Source: Cephalotus follicularis (lineage: Eukaryota; Streptophyta; Magnoliopsida; Oxalidales; Cephalotaceae). Taken from it: a stretch of DNA of 64,000 nucleotides. Shown here piece by piece: positions 12,478 to 23,747 of the stretch (within the stretch, counting starts at the first letter, position 1; every line of letters starts with the position of its first letter). The translations under genes and the position numbers were made by a program. Location of the stretch: the NCBI GenBank assembly GCA_001972305.1, contig BDDD01000565.1, positions 181,127-245,126 of the forward strand, written 5' to 3'. The notes beneath the pieces were generated by a model. The model ran no database searches and was not told where the DNA came from. It saw nothing but the letters and a program-made list of their open reading frames with translations.

Positions 12478-15400
12478 TGTAACACCCCCGATTCGGAGGG
12501 AGTCGTCGCGGGTCCTCATCCGAGACTAAACATAACCGATCATATGACATGGGTCAATTTTATTCTTTTTATCAATTTATTAACTTAGCATATATTCCTA
12601 TTTAACTATAAATCAAGGTTCGTCTTTATTCTTACTATCAAATTATTAACTCATCTTTTATTCAAGTTGCATGATGGTCTAAACGTAACAATTATAATCT
12701 AATAATGGTCTAGCAACTTTATTCAATATATGAGACTTAAACATAAACTGGAAGTTAAAACATAAACCAAAAGCTTAAACATAATTGTAAGTCAAAACTG
12801 AAAAACATAATATAGTTTTAAGGGGTCCTAACATAACCATAAAATAACTAAGCAAAAACGAGTCCATCTCCTAAGTAATCCTTATCATAGGTGACATCTC
12901 GCTCATCACACATTGCCCGGATGCTGTCCCATAGTACCTGCCGCATGGAAACAAAAACGCGGCTGAGCAAACCTCAGTACGGATATAGAATCATAAAACA
13001 TAAAACGATAATTTATGATATAGAAAAATACCTGAATCTTTAAGTATCATATACTTTATGCATAAAAATAAATTAACATTATTTTCAAAAAGAGTGAAGG
13101 TAAGTAGTCATACAATCAATTCAAACAAGTATTAAATTTTCAAGCGTTATTCAATTTTATAATCTAGGTTCAACATCCCAAAACATATTCAAAACGAAAA
13201 ACAACAAACAGAGACTTATCTGATTCCATAATATCATTACCGAGATCCAAAGTGCATACACATATGCATAGGTACAAGGGGTTCATGAGGCACACATGCC
13301 AAACGGAAGGACGTGTACGGCACTACACAATCAATCCCCAGAATCCGTGTCCTTAACATAACATATAACTAGAGTATACCCATACGTCTCTATCACACAA
13401 AATCGGATCCATAAATCCACCTCATGGGATTTATTCAAAACAAAGAGAGACGCCGTAGTCGAATCACACCGCTACGGAAGTGTCACGTCCCCGTGCCAGG
13501 CCCACGATGTGCCTATGGTACCTCCATAGGTAGGAAATATCTATGTGTATAAACTTATTTCGAAAACATTGATTTATTTCTAAAAACAATTTAAAAACGT
13601 AAACACATTTTCTAACATTTCTAGACATAGCAAAAATCATTACGTAGTATCAACTCATTTATTTTTCCACTATAAAGAGATGATCATTTCATAAAATATC
13701 GTAGTGTATCTTAGCATAAAAATATAATTAGGAACATTTAATTTCATAAAATGTCAAAAACCAATTTATTTATGTGACATATCATAAAACATAATCAAGT
13801 CTATAAAACAAAATCATAGAATAAAACTGATTTTAGTTTAATGAACAGATAGCCAAAGAAAGAAAGACATTCGTACGTTATTCATAAAGTTAGACTATAT
13901 TTTTATTTACCATAGTAAAACCAATAGGAGGGTATCAAGAAACGAAGATCCGTACATTTTATCCAAAAACATATAACTGATTTATTTTAATAAAATCATC
14001 AGAGTACATCAAGGAACGGAAAATCCTACCTTAAGCGATCACAACAAAGATAGATGAATTGATCAACAATTAAAAGTCCTTCGAAGCACAAAAATCTAAA
14101 AGATGCAATATCATTCATATAAGCATTCAAATATCACTTCCAAACATCAAACAGTAATTTAACAATGCTTAAAACATGCTCCAATTCATTACAAAACAAA
14201 ACGGATGAAAAAATTTGAAACCAGAAAATTTTCTGGGTAATTCCAGTCGACTGTATCAGGGTCCAGTCGACCACTCAAAGGTGGCAGTCGACTGTGTGGC
14301 ATTGGCAGCCGACTACTCAACTGGGTATGAATCCGGTCGACTACTCAAAGGGTGGCAGTCGACTACTCAAACTGGGTTGAATCCAGTCGACTGGGACAGG
14401 GGTCCAGTCGACTGTGCAAGGCCAAACAGTCGACTGTTTCAAGAGGCAGTCGACTGTTCTGGGCGACAGAACAGCAAAAACACAGCAATTTAATTCCAGT
14501 TTTCTGTCAAACATCCAATATTACTATACTAAATGATTTCAAACACTTACATATGACTTATGTGACTTATCAGTTGCATTTAAACATGCAGAAATCATGC
14601 AGTGGGTGATCTTTCTTTTAAGGGAAGCAAACTCTACTTCATAGCATGCATAACTATTAATCAATTTCCTGTCAAACACTAACTATTAAGTTTAAAACCT
14701 GTTTACTGCCATTATTAGACTTTCCAGGACTTACTAACAATCTCATAACAGTAACAAAACATGCATGGCAGGAAATCAAAACTAAAACTCACTAGCAACC
14801 ACATGAACATGCATTGGATATCATTAAACTGATTTTAATTGTTAAACCATAATAACAGAGGAAGACAAACCTGGTATGATGATCAAAGGAGAACAAAACA
14901 AATACTAATCTTGCAGGTTCGGCTCTAGGAGGAAGATACACAGTGGAGGCACAACCATGAACACATAGCATACATATACAACTTAGAAAAGGCAATTTAG
15001 GTCATGATAAGCCAAAAAGGAAATCAAAATCTGTTATGATAAGGAAAATGAGCAAAATTTCAGGATTTGTGAGTGAGAATTGAGGAAAGGAATCTGTTTT
15101 TGTGAGGGAGAAGGAAGAAAAACGGGAAAGGGAGGGAAGAAAGGGAAAAATAAGTCTTTATTCCAATAAATGAATATTTTGTTTCCTAATAATTTAATTT
15201 TGCCATTTATAATAAATAAAACTAATTTTAATCAATTTAAAATGTCAAACAACCATTATTACTTATTACAATTATATTTTATCAATTATCCAAAGGCAAT
15301 ATAATTAGTATTATAAAGCCCAAAATAAAAGGATTTGTTTTCCAATTAAACCAATTTCACCACGTTAATAATAAAAACCAATTTAATATTTATACGAAAT

Positions 15401-15622
15401 ATAATTCAATTAATTTTACCTATTCATATACATAATCCAACCATATAATAACAAGACAATAGATTTTTGTTTTTCCAACAATCATATCCTAATAAAATAA
15501 AAGCCCTAAATTTAAATTCACATAACCCAAGGAACACATTATACCACAACAAAATATGCCAACACAACCAATAAATCAAATTTAAAATCCGAAATATGCA
15601 CGTGAACGAACGGGGTACCACC
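12478..15622 (-). repeat. Element D 5' LTR (about 3.1 kb)
   Basis: Runs on the minus strand from 15622 to TGTTACA at 12478, immediately before the primer site. The first 965 bases are duplicated at 11117-12081. The part near 12840-13000 (GCTGAGCAAACCTCAGTACGG) and the end resemble the LTR of element A at 18278-21015, placing both in one lineage. A CAGTCGACTG array lies at 14245-14472. The remainder is AT-rich without genes. Confidence 0.85.
14245..14472. repeat. CAGTCGACTG palindrome array in D LTR
   Basis: Eleven or so copies of CAGTCGACTG or one-base variants (CAGCCGACTA, CGGTCGACTA) are spaced 15-30 bases apart by non-repeated sequence. The array ends with a TGTTCTGG..GACAGAACAGC stem-loop that recurs at the end of the array in element A. 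An open frame across it is a by-product of the repeat. Confidence 0.85.
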
Positions 15623-15815
15623 TGTAACGACCCGGCCCAATCTTGTGAGGTATTGTCCGCTTTGGGTTCAAGAGGTGGCCCCCGTGTCCCACACGTGGCA
15701 CTTTGCCCCGCACGGTTTTGTTCTCAAAAGGCGCCTCACAAGTTTGAGAAGGGTTTTCACATATATACCAAGGATCTCCCCAGTACACTTCCGATGTGGG
15801 ATGCGAGTCATGACA
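15623..15815 (+). repeat. F: short LTR-like element
   Basis: Starts TGTAACGACCCGGCCC, contains GTGAGGTATTGTCCGCTTTG and TTCCGATGTGGGAT, and ends near TGACA. This layout resembles a widespread class of short plant LTRs that I recall as being common in many dicots. No interior or clean target duplication is visible, so it would be a solo LTR or remnant. Alternatively, 15623-15941 as a unit, with TGTAACGACCCG and CGGGTCGTCA at its ends, could be one 319-base LTR. Confidence 0.5.
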
Positions 15816-15941
15816 CATATAACCAATACAATATCAATAGGTATAAGAATACCTCAATTCAATACAGTTCAGTACGGTCCAATATGGTACAATACGGTAC
15901 GATGTATGCATGAACAGTACAAAAGGGAATTCGGGTCGTCA
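15816..15941 (-). repeat. B-family LTR head remnant
   Basis: About 125 bases nearly identical to 6317-6442, the first bases of the B 3' LTR, in the same orientation. It starts on the minus strand at 15941 with TGACGACCCGAATTCC directly next to element A RT coding. It is probably the outer end of B's 5' LTR, the rest having been replaced by F and D sequence. Confidence 0.75.
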
Positions 15942-18125
15942 TAATTCATCAAATCCATGAAAACTGCCAGTGCATTAGTGAGTCCGAAAGGCATCACCAA
16001 AAACTCATAATGCCCATACCGAGTACGGAAAGCAGTTTTAGGCACATCTTCATCCTTTATCCAAAGCTGATGATATCCCGATCTCAAATCGATCTTAGAG
16101 AAATACCGAGCGCCTTGGAGTTGATCAAACAAGTCATCAATCCTAGGTAGCGGGTATGTATTCCGAACAGTAATCCGATTCAACTCTCTGTATTCTATGC
16201 ATAGCCTCATAGACCCGTCCTTCTTCTTCACGAAAAGAACCGGAGCACCCCATGGCGAAACACTAGGCCGAATGAAACCTCGATCCAACAACTCTTGCAA
16301 TTGTTCTTTCAATTCTTGTAGTTCCAATGGTGCCATCCTGTAGGGTGCCTTAGATAAAGGTGCCGCCCCAGGAATGAGTTCGATGGTAAACTCCACTTCC
16401 AGTTGCGGTGGCAAACCCGGTAACTCTTCCAGAAATACATCTGAAAATTCTCTAACCACAGCATAGTCTTCAAGGTGAGGCTCAACCTTTGAGACATCCT
16501 TCACAACAGGTAAGAAACCTTCAGCGCCCTTAGCCACCAACTTCCTAGCCTTCAGAGCAGAGATAACTTTCACTTCTTTCCTCGGCCATGAACCCTGATA
16601 AATAAAATCAGGTTTATTCACATCCCCAAACAGAACCCTCCGAGCGTAGCAGTCAATCGTAGCCCGATGATGATCCAACCAGTTCATACCCAGAATCACA
16701 TCGAAGTCATACATATCGGTAGGAAGTAGATCCGCATCTCGAATCCGATCATCAAAAACAAGAGGACAAGCATAAAAACACTTAGATATCACAACAGAAG
16801 AACCCGTAGGGGTCTAAAGAACCAAAGCTGGATCAAGCAACTGTGAAGACATCCCAAGATGCCGAACAAAAGACCTCGCTACAACCGAGTGGGTCGATCC
16901 AGTATCATACAAAACATAAGCCCTACGGTTACCAACATAAATTAAGCCCGAAAAGGTGCATTAGCAGCCTGTTGAGTCGTGATAGCAAAGACACGACCTC
17001 CCACATTGCGTTGTCCATGATCTGCATTGTTCCCCTTCCTTTCTTTCGCACGAGGGTCAGGACAATCCTTCACGAAATGCCCTTTCTGACCACATACAAA
17101 ACAGGCCCCGATAGCCTTGTAGCACACTCCCACTGGATGCTGTCTACCGCAAACATCACACTTGGAAATCTGGACATCCGCAGCTCCCTGTGTCTACCTC
17201 TTATCATTACCGGGTTGTTGCTATCCCCGGTTATCATTCCTCTTTCCTCGCTTGCCATTTCTATTCTTATTATTCTGTCCAAAACCTTACCCTTGAGAAT
17301 CTCCTCTGTTTCTCTTCTTGTCACTTTCTTGACGAGCTGCCTGGAAATCTAACCTTTCCAGTTCCATGTTCTTTGCCGCATTTGCCACTTCAGAAACATC
17401 AGCAAACCTGGTGTTGATCAGTTTACCCCGGAGCTGATAGTGTAACTTCCACTTGAACTTTTCTGCCTGCTCCAGTGCTGTCCCCGCCGTGGACCCAGCA
17501 AAACCAGCAAGCCTAGTAAAGTGGGTCAGAAACTCCATGACCGATTCTCCATCCTTCTGTCTTGTATTGATGAACTCCCTAGCATAAGCCTCCTTATCAG
17601 CAGCGGGAAAGTACTGCTGATAAAAAACTTCGCAAAACTTGGACCAGGTCAAAGTCCTTGCATAGTTACCACCCCTAGCAAAACTCAGAGCCTTCCACCA
17701 TTTCTGAGCATCACCCTCAATCTTGTAAGCAGCTAACTTAACCTTCTGCTCATCACTACAACCGAGCACATCAAAGATCTTGTCCATATGCACAATCCAG
17801 TGCTCAGTCTCTACCGGAGTCACGGCTGAGATGAAAGACTGCGGTCTCTGCTTCTGGAACCGCTCTAGCCAGATATAAGTAGGTATGTCAGTCCTGACCC
17901 TAGCTTCTCTTCCCAACTGAATATCAGCTGGAGCATCCTCCTCAACGACCGGCTCTCTACGACCCTGATCCTGATTCTGCTGACCCATCACACTACGTAC
18001 TTCTTGAGTGACTGCCTGACGCACTAACTCCTCCATAGACGGCTCATCTCTAACTTCCTGAGCCTCAACGGGTGCAGTCCTCTGAGCAGCGTTCCTTGTA
18101 TGTACCATCTACGAAAAGGCACTCA
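15942..18125 (-). pseudogene. Element A gag, protease and start of RT
   Basis: On the minus strand Gag starts near 18108 (MVHTRNAAQRTAP) and contains the retrotrans_gag core (WSKFCEVFYQQYFPA, RQKDGESVMEFLTHFTRLA). A zinc knuckle follows (about 17030-17110, CFVCGQKGHFVKDC), then a protease region with [12 protein letters not shown] (about 16650-16720). The first half of RT is at 15942-16420 ([46 protein letters not shown]). Coding stops at the B insertion, and the remainder of pol lies at 1849-4013. Several breaks. The Gag start sits about 150 bases after the primer site, as expected. Confidence 0.87.
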
Positions 18126-18260
18126 AAACATAAAACATCACAAAGAACAAAGACCGAAACAGAAAACAATCATAAAATCAAAACCGAAACAGCCTAACCT
18201 AGTGTCTACCCAATCTCACAGGTCAAACCTAGTTAGGTCTTCTAAGGAAACAAAACCTAT

Positions 18261-18272
18261 GCTCTGATACCA
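18261..18272 (-). other. Element A primer binding site (initiator tRNA-Met)
   Basis: The minus strand reads TGGTATCAGAGC, an exact complement of the plant initiator tRNA-Met 3' end, a few bases after the LTR end at 18278. Confidence 0.9.
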
Positions 18273-19689
18273 CAATCTGTAACACCCCCGGATGGCGGGA
18301 GTCGTCACAGGTCATAATACAGAATCTATCATAACATAACATATCTAAACATAAACGTAACTTATTAGCCAAAAACGTGGCGGTCATAGCATAACTGAAA
18401 ACTTAAAAACTTAACAATTTCAGAAAACTTAAACATATTCCGGTTCAAAACTAAAACATATGTATCTTATTGTTCATGACCACTAAACAGAAAACATAAT
18501 GGGATCACACTCCTAGGGATCCAAAATATAAGGTGGTCATCTCTCGTTCACACATTCCCCCACTGCTCCTGATAACCTGCTGCCTGGAAAACAAAACGCG
18601 GTTGAGCAAACCTCAGTACAGATAAGGGAAATAAAATAGTAAACGATAAATTTTAAAAGCAATAAGATTTCAATAAATCTCGTAACAAAAATCTTAAGCA
18701 ATTAAAAACAATTAAATATTCGTAAAGTCACATTTGTACTTTCATAAAATCCATATAACTTTCGAAACATTTACGAAACATTTCAAAACATCACATCACG
18801 ATTCATAAGTCATACTGAGCCATATACGTATCACATAACATATATTTTGGCAAGGGAGGCGCTAATTCCACATGCCCACTAGAATTGAAGTGTACGACAC
18901 TACACAAGTCAATTCTCAAATATCACATATCATATCACATATCATATACTAGAATCGATTCATACGCCTCTATCACATAGCGGATCCATAAATCCACCTC
19001 ATGGGATTTATTCATAACATTCAGAGACACCGTAGACTAATCACACCGCTACGGAAGTGTCATGTCCCCGGGCCAGGCCTACGTCATGCCTATGGTACGC
19101 CCCATAGGTGAGTACAATACTCAGTATTCAATCATTTGGAAAACATTGATTTATCAAAATCAATTTATAAACACATAAATATGCTTCCATAAAACATATT
19201 TAAATATCGTTCACAGCGGTATCATAACATACATTTCATAGTCAAAACATCAACTCATTTATTTTTCACTATAAAGAGGTGATCATAACATATCGTAACG
19301 TATCGTATCATATGAATAACATCGGAATCATTCATAAATGTCAAAAACCAACTTCATTTTCAAAACATGTCAAAACCATAAAACATTACCAAGTTCATAA
19401 ACGAAGAAGCATAGCAATAAGCAAAACTGATTTCTTTTGATAAAATCTTATGAGTGTATCAAGGAACGAAGTATCCATACCTTACACATTCACAAAAGCA
19501 CTTACAAATAGATGATTTGAATCAAACTCCCCTTGAAGCACAATAATCTAAAAGACACCTAAAACCATTCATATAAGGGTCTAAGAAACATTAGAGACAT
19601 TAAACAGACTCATCACAGTGTTTAGAAAAGACCCAGATTGATTCGAGGAACAAACAAATCAAAATAGTTGAAAACAACACTTTTCTAGG

Positions 19690-19915
19690 CAAAACAGCTG
19701 ACTGTTACAGAGCACGAGCCGACTGGGGAAGCTTGGCAGTCGACTAATCATAAGAGCCGGCCGACTACACAAGACATACTACAGGCAGTCGACTGTCACA
19801 TAGATCCAGTCGACTACACAACCCAAGACAGTCGACTGTTTTCATATGGTAGTTGACTACTCATCCAATCCAGCCGACTGTCAACAAGAACAACCGACTG
19901 TTCTGGATGACAGAA
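19690..19915. repeat. CAGTCGACTG palindrome array in A LTR
   Basis: About nine copies of the 10-base palindrome and variants (CAGCTGACTG, GCCGACTACA) with variable spacers. It ends with a TGTTCTGGATGACAGAATAGC stem as in the D array. It occupies the same relative place in the LTR as the D array. Confidence 0.82.
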
Positions 19916-20694
19916 TAGCAGAAACTTGACATTTTCATGCAAAAACTGGTTCAAACGAGTACAACGTTAAACCAGAGACACAAGAACATGAACATATGAC
20001 ATTTAGATGACACAAAAACACAAAATTGACATAGCAAAAGATAGACGGTGGCTCAACTTCAAGAGAAAGAAATAAGTCTCTAAGCATATGCATATGTTCA
20101 AGTCCAATTTCTGTCCATTATCACTTACAGACTTTAAAACCAGATTACGACATGTTTAGAGCGTTTAAAACATGCCGACAGACTTAATAACATAATGACA
20201 TAATATATATGGGCAAGGAATCAAAATTTAAAGGACACTAAGAACAACACCAAAGACAAAGTGAATAAACCAGTACAGTGAAGTCACTAACCTGCAATAA
20301 TTATCCAGAACCCAGAAAATAGCAGAAAGGAATACCACAATTCACTTTTACTCGGCTGTACAAAAAGGAAGACAAGAGAACAAAACAAAGAGTACATAAC
20401 ATGCTTAACAAACTAAAGGGATTCAACCTAAAAGAAAAAGGAAGATTAAAATTACCTCTGTAACGATTTCACAAGGATCAACAAACTCCAATAATGCAGA
20501 AATTCGGCAGTGACACTTGCAGAAAAGAGAGGCACATTTAAAAGGCAATGTCTCTCACCAAAAGGGAAAAAGGGACACAAAAATCTGACCAAAAAGGAAG
20601 AAGAAAGGATTTCAGGGAATGAGAAAGGTAAAAAGGATTGCAACCATGTGAATTTGATGAGGGGAGGGAGAGGATTACGGGAGAAGAGAGGGAA

Positions 20695-20780
20695 GAATAG
20701 GAAAGAAAGAAAGAAAGAAAAAGAAAAGGAAAAGGAAAAGGAAAAGAAAAATAAAATAAATAAATAAAATAAAAGGATTT
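20695..20780 (+). repeat. Purine-rich low-complexity tract
   Basis: A run of AAAGAAAG, AAAAGGAAAAGG and AAATAAAATAAA units inside the A LTR. Open frames on both strands here are low-complexity (for example poly-KEKEK) and are not genes. Confidence 0.85.
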
Positions 20781-21015
20781 TAAAATAAAAAGTAATTGTT
20801 TTAATAAAATAAAATTTTGATTAAATAAAATAAAAACCCCAACCCAACATTGCATTAACACATCCAAAAATTCAGGCTGGTATCAGTCAGCCCAAATCAC
20901 ATAGGCCCAAAACAGAGGGCAACCAGACTTTAAAATTAAACAAAATTAAAAAGTCCGAAAACAAACACATAAAAAAAATCCGTAAAACACATTTACGAAC
21001 ATACAGGGTATTACA

Positions 21016-21968
21016 CAAATAGTCTGGTCAATGCGAAGAGAGTTTCTTGGAGTTGAAGGAGAGATGGATTAACGTATCAATACTAACTTTACTAGCTGAA
21101 TCAGGAAGTTTTGTATGTAGCAATGCTTCTCGCAAAGGACTTGGTTGTAGTCGTTTTTGCACTAAGGATTTGGGCGACAATGATTACCATACAATAGGAG
21201 TTAGTAAGATACTTTCAAAACTTGAACTTGGAAATTATAAGGCAAGGAAAAGGAGCTTCCCTATATCAAGTCATAGCTCAACCATCTTTAGTTGAAAGAG
21301 TAAAGCAATGCCAATTTAATGATCCGGAACTTAAGAAGTTAGTGGATGGAGGTGTCGAACGCCTATATGTTGGGGAAAGGAAGATGTTGGGACCAGAAAT
21401 GGTACAAATAACAACTGAGAAAGTAAGGTTAATTCAGAAGCATCTACTAGCAGCCCAAAGTAGATAAAAGAGTTATGCAGATAATAGACGAAGGGAGTTA
21501 CAGTTTGAAGTGGGAGATCATGTTTTCTTAAAAAGTATCGCCTTGGAAAGGAGTGATGAGATCTGGCAAGAAGGGAAAGCTTCGTCCGAGATACATTGGA
21601 CCATTTGAGATTCTGGAAAGACTCGGAGAAGTTGCATATAGGATTGTTTTGCCACCAAATCTCCCTCACGTTCACGATGTGTTTCATGTATCGCTTCTTC
21701 GGATATATATATGGCAAACCCGTCTCATGTTTTGAGAGGAGCGAACCAATGCAAGTGCATGAAAACTTGTCCTACAACGAGCAACCAATAGAAATCTTGG
21801 ATTACAAAGAACAAATTCTACGAACCAAGAAAATTCCTTTAGAAAAAGTATGGTGGAGGAATCATGAAGACGAGGAAGCCACTTGGGAATTAGAAGAAGC
21901 AATGAGACAAGAATATCCTCAACTTTTTAAGTCTACTGTATCACAAATTTTGAGGACAAAATTTTTGT
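21016..21968 (+). pseudogene. Element E (Ty3/Gypsy) pol 3' remnant
   Basis: Plus-strand remnant beginning at the RT/RNase H boundary (NASRKGLGCSR). Most of RNase H and the integrase core are missing. The integrase C-terminal part follows (about 21390-21700, [56 protein letters not shown]). A chromodomain-type tail ends it (about 21770-21940, EQPIEILDYKEQ, WWRNHEDEEATWELEEAMR). The tail marks E as a chromovirus, probably Tekay-like. Several breaks and a large internal loss. Confidence 0.85.
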
Positions 21969-21981
21969 AAAGAGGGTGAAA
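21969..21981 (+). other. Element E polypurine tract
   Basis: AAAGAGGGTGAAA sits directly before the LTR start TGTAACAACCGG and just after the end of pol. Confidence 0.75.
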
Positions 21982-22329
21982 TGTAACAACCGGAGTATTT
22001 GTTAAAGTTATTTATGGAATTATGATTACCCTAAAGAAAATTTTGAGGATAAAGAGCTTATGTTTTGAAAATGATATATTAAAGCAAGAAATTCCACTAT
22101 GTATAGGAAGAAAACTTATGTTGTTCTTTATGATTGCAGAAAAGGCAGTGAATGTCTCTAGTCAGAGGACTAGTATGTCCTGTAATAGTACTTTGATGAA
22201 AGAAATGGATGTTTCTAGTCTGTGGACTAGTTTTACCTTTTCCTTTGATGAATGTTTGGTGATATGAGTTTCTGTTATCAAATACGTCCAAGGAGCTAAG
22301 GAGTCCTCGTATAGTTTTATGAGAATATA

Positions 22330-22440
22330 AGGCTCAAGGTGGAGTCCTCTAATTAAAGTCAGAGGTGGAGTCTTCTGATAAAGTCAGAGGTGGAGTCCTC
22401 TGATTAAAGTCAGAGGAGGCAAGTTAGAAAAGAGTCAGAG
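22330..22440. repeat. CAGAGG/CCTCTG inverted-motif array in E LTR
   Basis: Repeats of GTCAGAGGTGGAGTCCTCTG, each an imperfect inverted repeat, three to four times, separated by ATTAAA-type spacers. Related GTCAGAGGACTAG copies lie upstream at about 22160-22235. Confidence 0.75.
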
Positions 22441-22520
22441 GAAGACTTTGAGTTCTTATAGCAAAGGATTATGTTATGTGTTGATGGGTGAGACTCGTTG
22501 AGGAGTCCTTGGATAGTAAA

Positions 22521-22665
22521 GCAGAGGATCGCATAGCAGAGGATCGTATAGCGGAGGATCACATAGAGGAAGATTGCATGGCAGAGGATCGCATAGCTGA
22601 GGATCGTATAGTAGAAGATATCATAGAGGAGGATCGCATGGCAGAGGATCGCATGGACAAAGATG
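22521..22665 (+). repeat. 15-bp tandem array with 60-bp higher order
   Basis: About 9.5 units of GCAGAGGATCGCATA. Units 1-4 and 5-8 follow the same variant order, so the array looks like a duplicated 60-base block. A 63-residue open frame (EDRIAEDRIAED type) is just its translation. Confidence 0.85.
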
Positions 22666-23733
22666 ATGATTACGTGTAAGAGGTTCTACCGAAGAAGCAG
22701 GGAGTCCTCGGTATTTTTGTCCTCTGCCTTTCTTTCTCCACGTTAGTTCATTTAAGATATTTTTTCCAAGTAAGGACACATGTCAAGATAGAGAGTGAAG
22801 GAATTAGATATTTCAACTAGGTGTCATGAGTAGAATGATGATATGGGACAAGGGTCATCAATTTGTAGGTGGAGAATTTAGTCACATGGGCAACTAACAT
22901 GGTGACTCACATAGGATGAATCTTGCATCCCAAGTCTCTCTCTTTGTATATATATGTGTAGTTTTAGCCTGAAATGAAGTTGTCATCTGCTGAGATTGAC
23001 TAAGAATTCGGCTAAGTGAAGGAGAGGAGGAGATTGAATTAAAGTAAGGATTCCTACTCATTTTGTAAAGTATGAAATGTCATGTTTTCTGCTGATATTT
23101 TACAAAACCTTCTTTTATTCATAACTTATTCGTTTCTTGATGGAATTTTGAATGGTTGAATGTTTTGGAAACCTTAAGATGTCCTCTAAAACTGTTGTGT
23201 TTGGTATACTTCTGAATTTTGTCATTTTCTTGAAAAAAATCTGTGTCTAATATTACTGCTCATGTCCTACTATTATATACAAGCTACAACTTTAAAAATT
23301 CATTGTAACTTCGTTTCTCAACTAAACTTTATGAACTTTATATTCCTGGATTCTTTGAGATGTCTACTTTAACTTTGATGTTTTAAGTTTTCCATGAAAA
23401 TGAACTTTACTATATGAAATATCAGTTTTAGAAATGTTGTATAATGCTGCTTTTATGAGCACTTTGAGATGATCACTCAAGGTACTAAGAAATGATTTAT
23501 GAAATATGAAAATGTAATGAACTGAGATGAATGACTCTTGTATTGAGATCCAATGAGGGGTAATGGAGCGAGATCCTCACGGACATGCATGTGATGTAAG
23601 GATAGTAATTGGTGAGTGCACAATGCCCCGGTGAAGCGTGGTTCAAAAGGAGTTCTTTACGATTTTCATAACCCTCAGTTTTTATGAAATGTTTTCTGAT
23701 TCATGAGATATGATCAGAATAAGGAATGTGATA

Positions 23734-23747
23734 AAGTATGTTATTTT
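23734..23747 (+). repeat. LINE target-site duplication, left copy
   Basis: AAGTATGTTATTTT, identical to 26002-26015. Confidence 0.9.

Larger units (their letters stand above)
11117..15622 (-). mobile_element. Element D: large-LTR element with almost no interior
   Basis: Two copies of one LTR flank an interior of only about 400 bases. The upstream copy (12478-15622) is complete, and the downstream copy (11117-12081) keeps only its first 965 bases before joining element B gag. The interior retains a primer site, a leader and gag start like those of element A, and a polypurine tract, but no pol. The shared LTR parts differ at roughly 2% of sites by eye. At an assumed plant rate of about 1.3e-8 per site per year this is under about one million years. 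D is either an internally deleted Gypsy copy or a non-autonomous derivative of the A lineage. Confidence 0.8.
18278..21015 (-). repeat. Element A 5' LTR (about 2.7 kb)
   Basis: Runs on the minus strand from TGTAATACCCTG at 21015 to CGGGGGTGTTACA at 18278. Termini, primer-proximal sequence and a middle block (GAGCAAACCTCAGTAC) match the D LTR. It abuts RNase H coding of element E at 21016, so A probably landed in E, but the other end of A is missing and a target duplication cannot be tested. It carries a CAGTCGACTG array and a purine-rich tract. Confidence 0.85.

Noticed and set aside
14245-14472. CRISPR-like layout of short repeats with unique spacers
   Set aside because: The repeats are only 10 bases, vary, lie inside plant LTRs, and have no cas genes. 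They are an LTR motif array.
18261-18272. Possible tRNA-Met fragment
   Set aside because: The match is limited to the 3' end and sits right after an LTR, so it is a primer binding site.
20510-20867. Lysine/glutamate-rich and phenylalanine-rich open frames
   Set aside because: Low-complexity purine tract read on either strand.
22488-22679. Open frame of EDRIAEDRIAED type
   Set aside because: It is the translation of a 15-base tandem repeat, which stays open because the unit length is a multiple of three.
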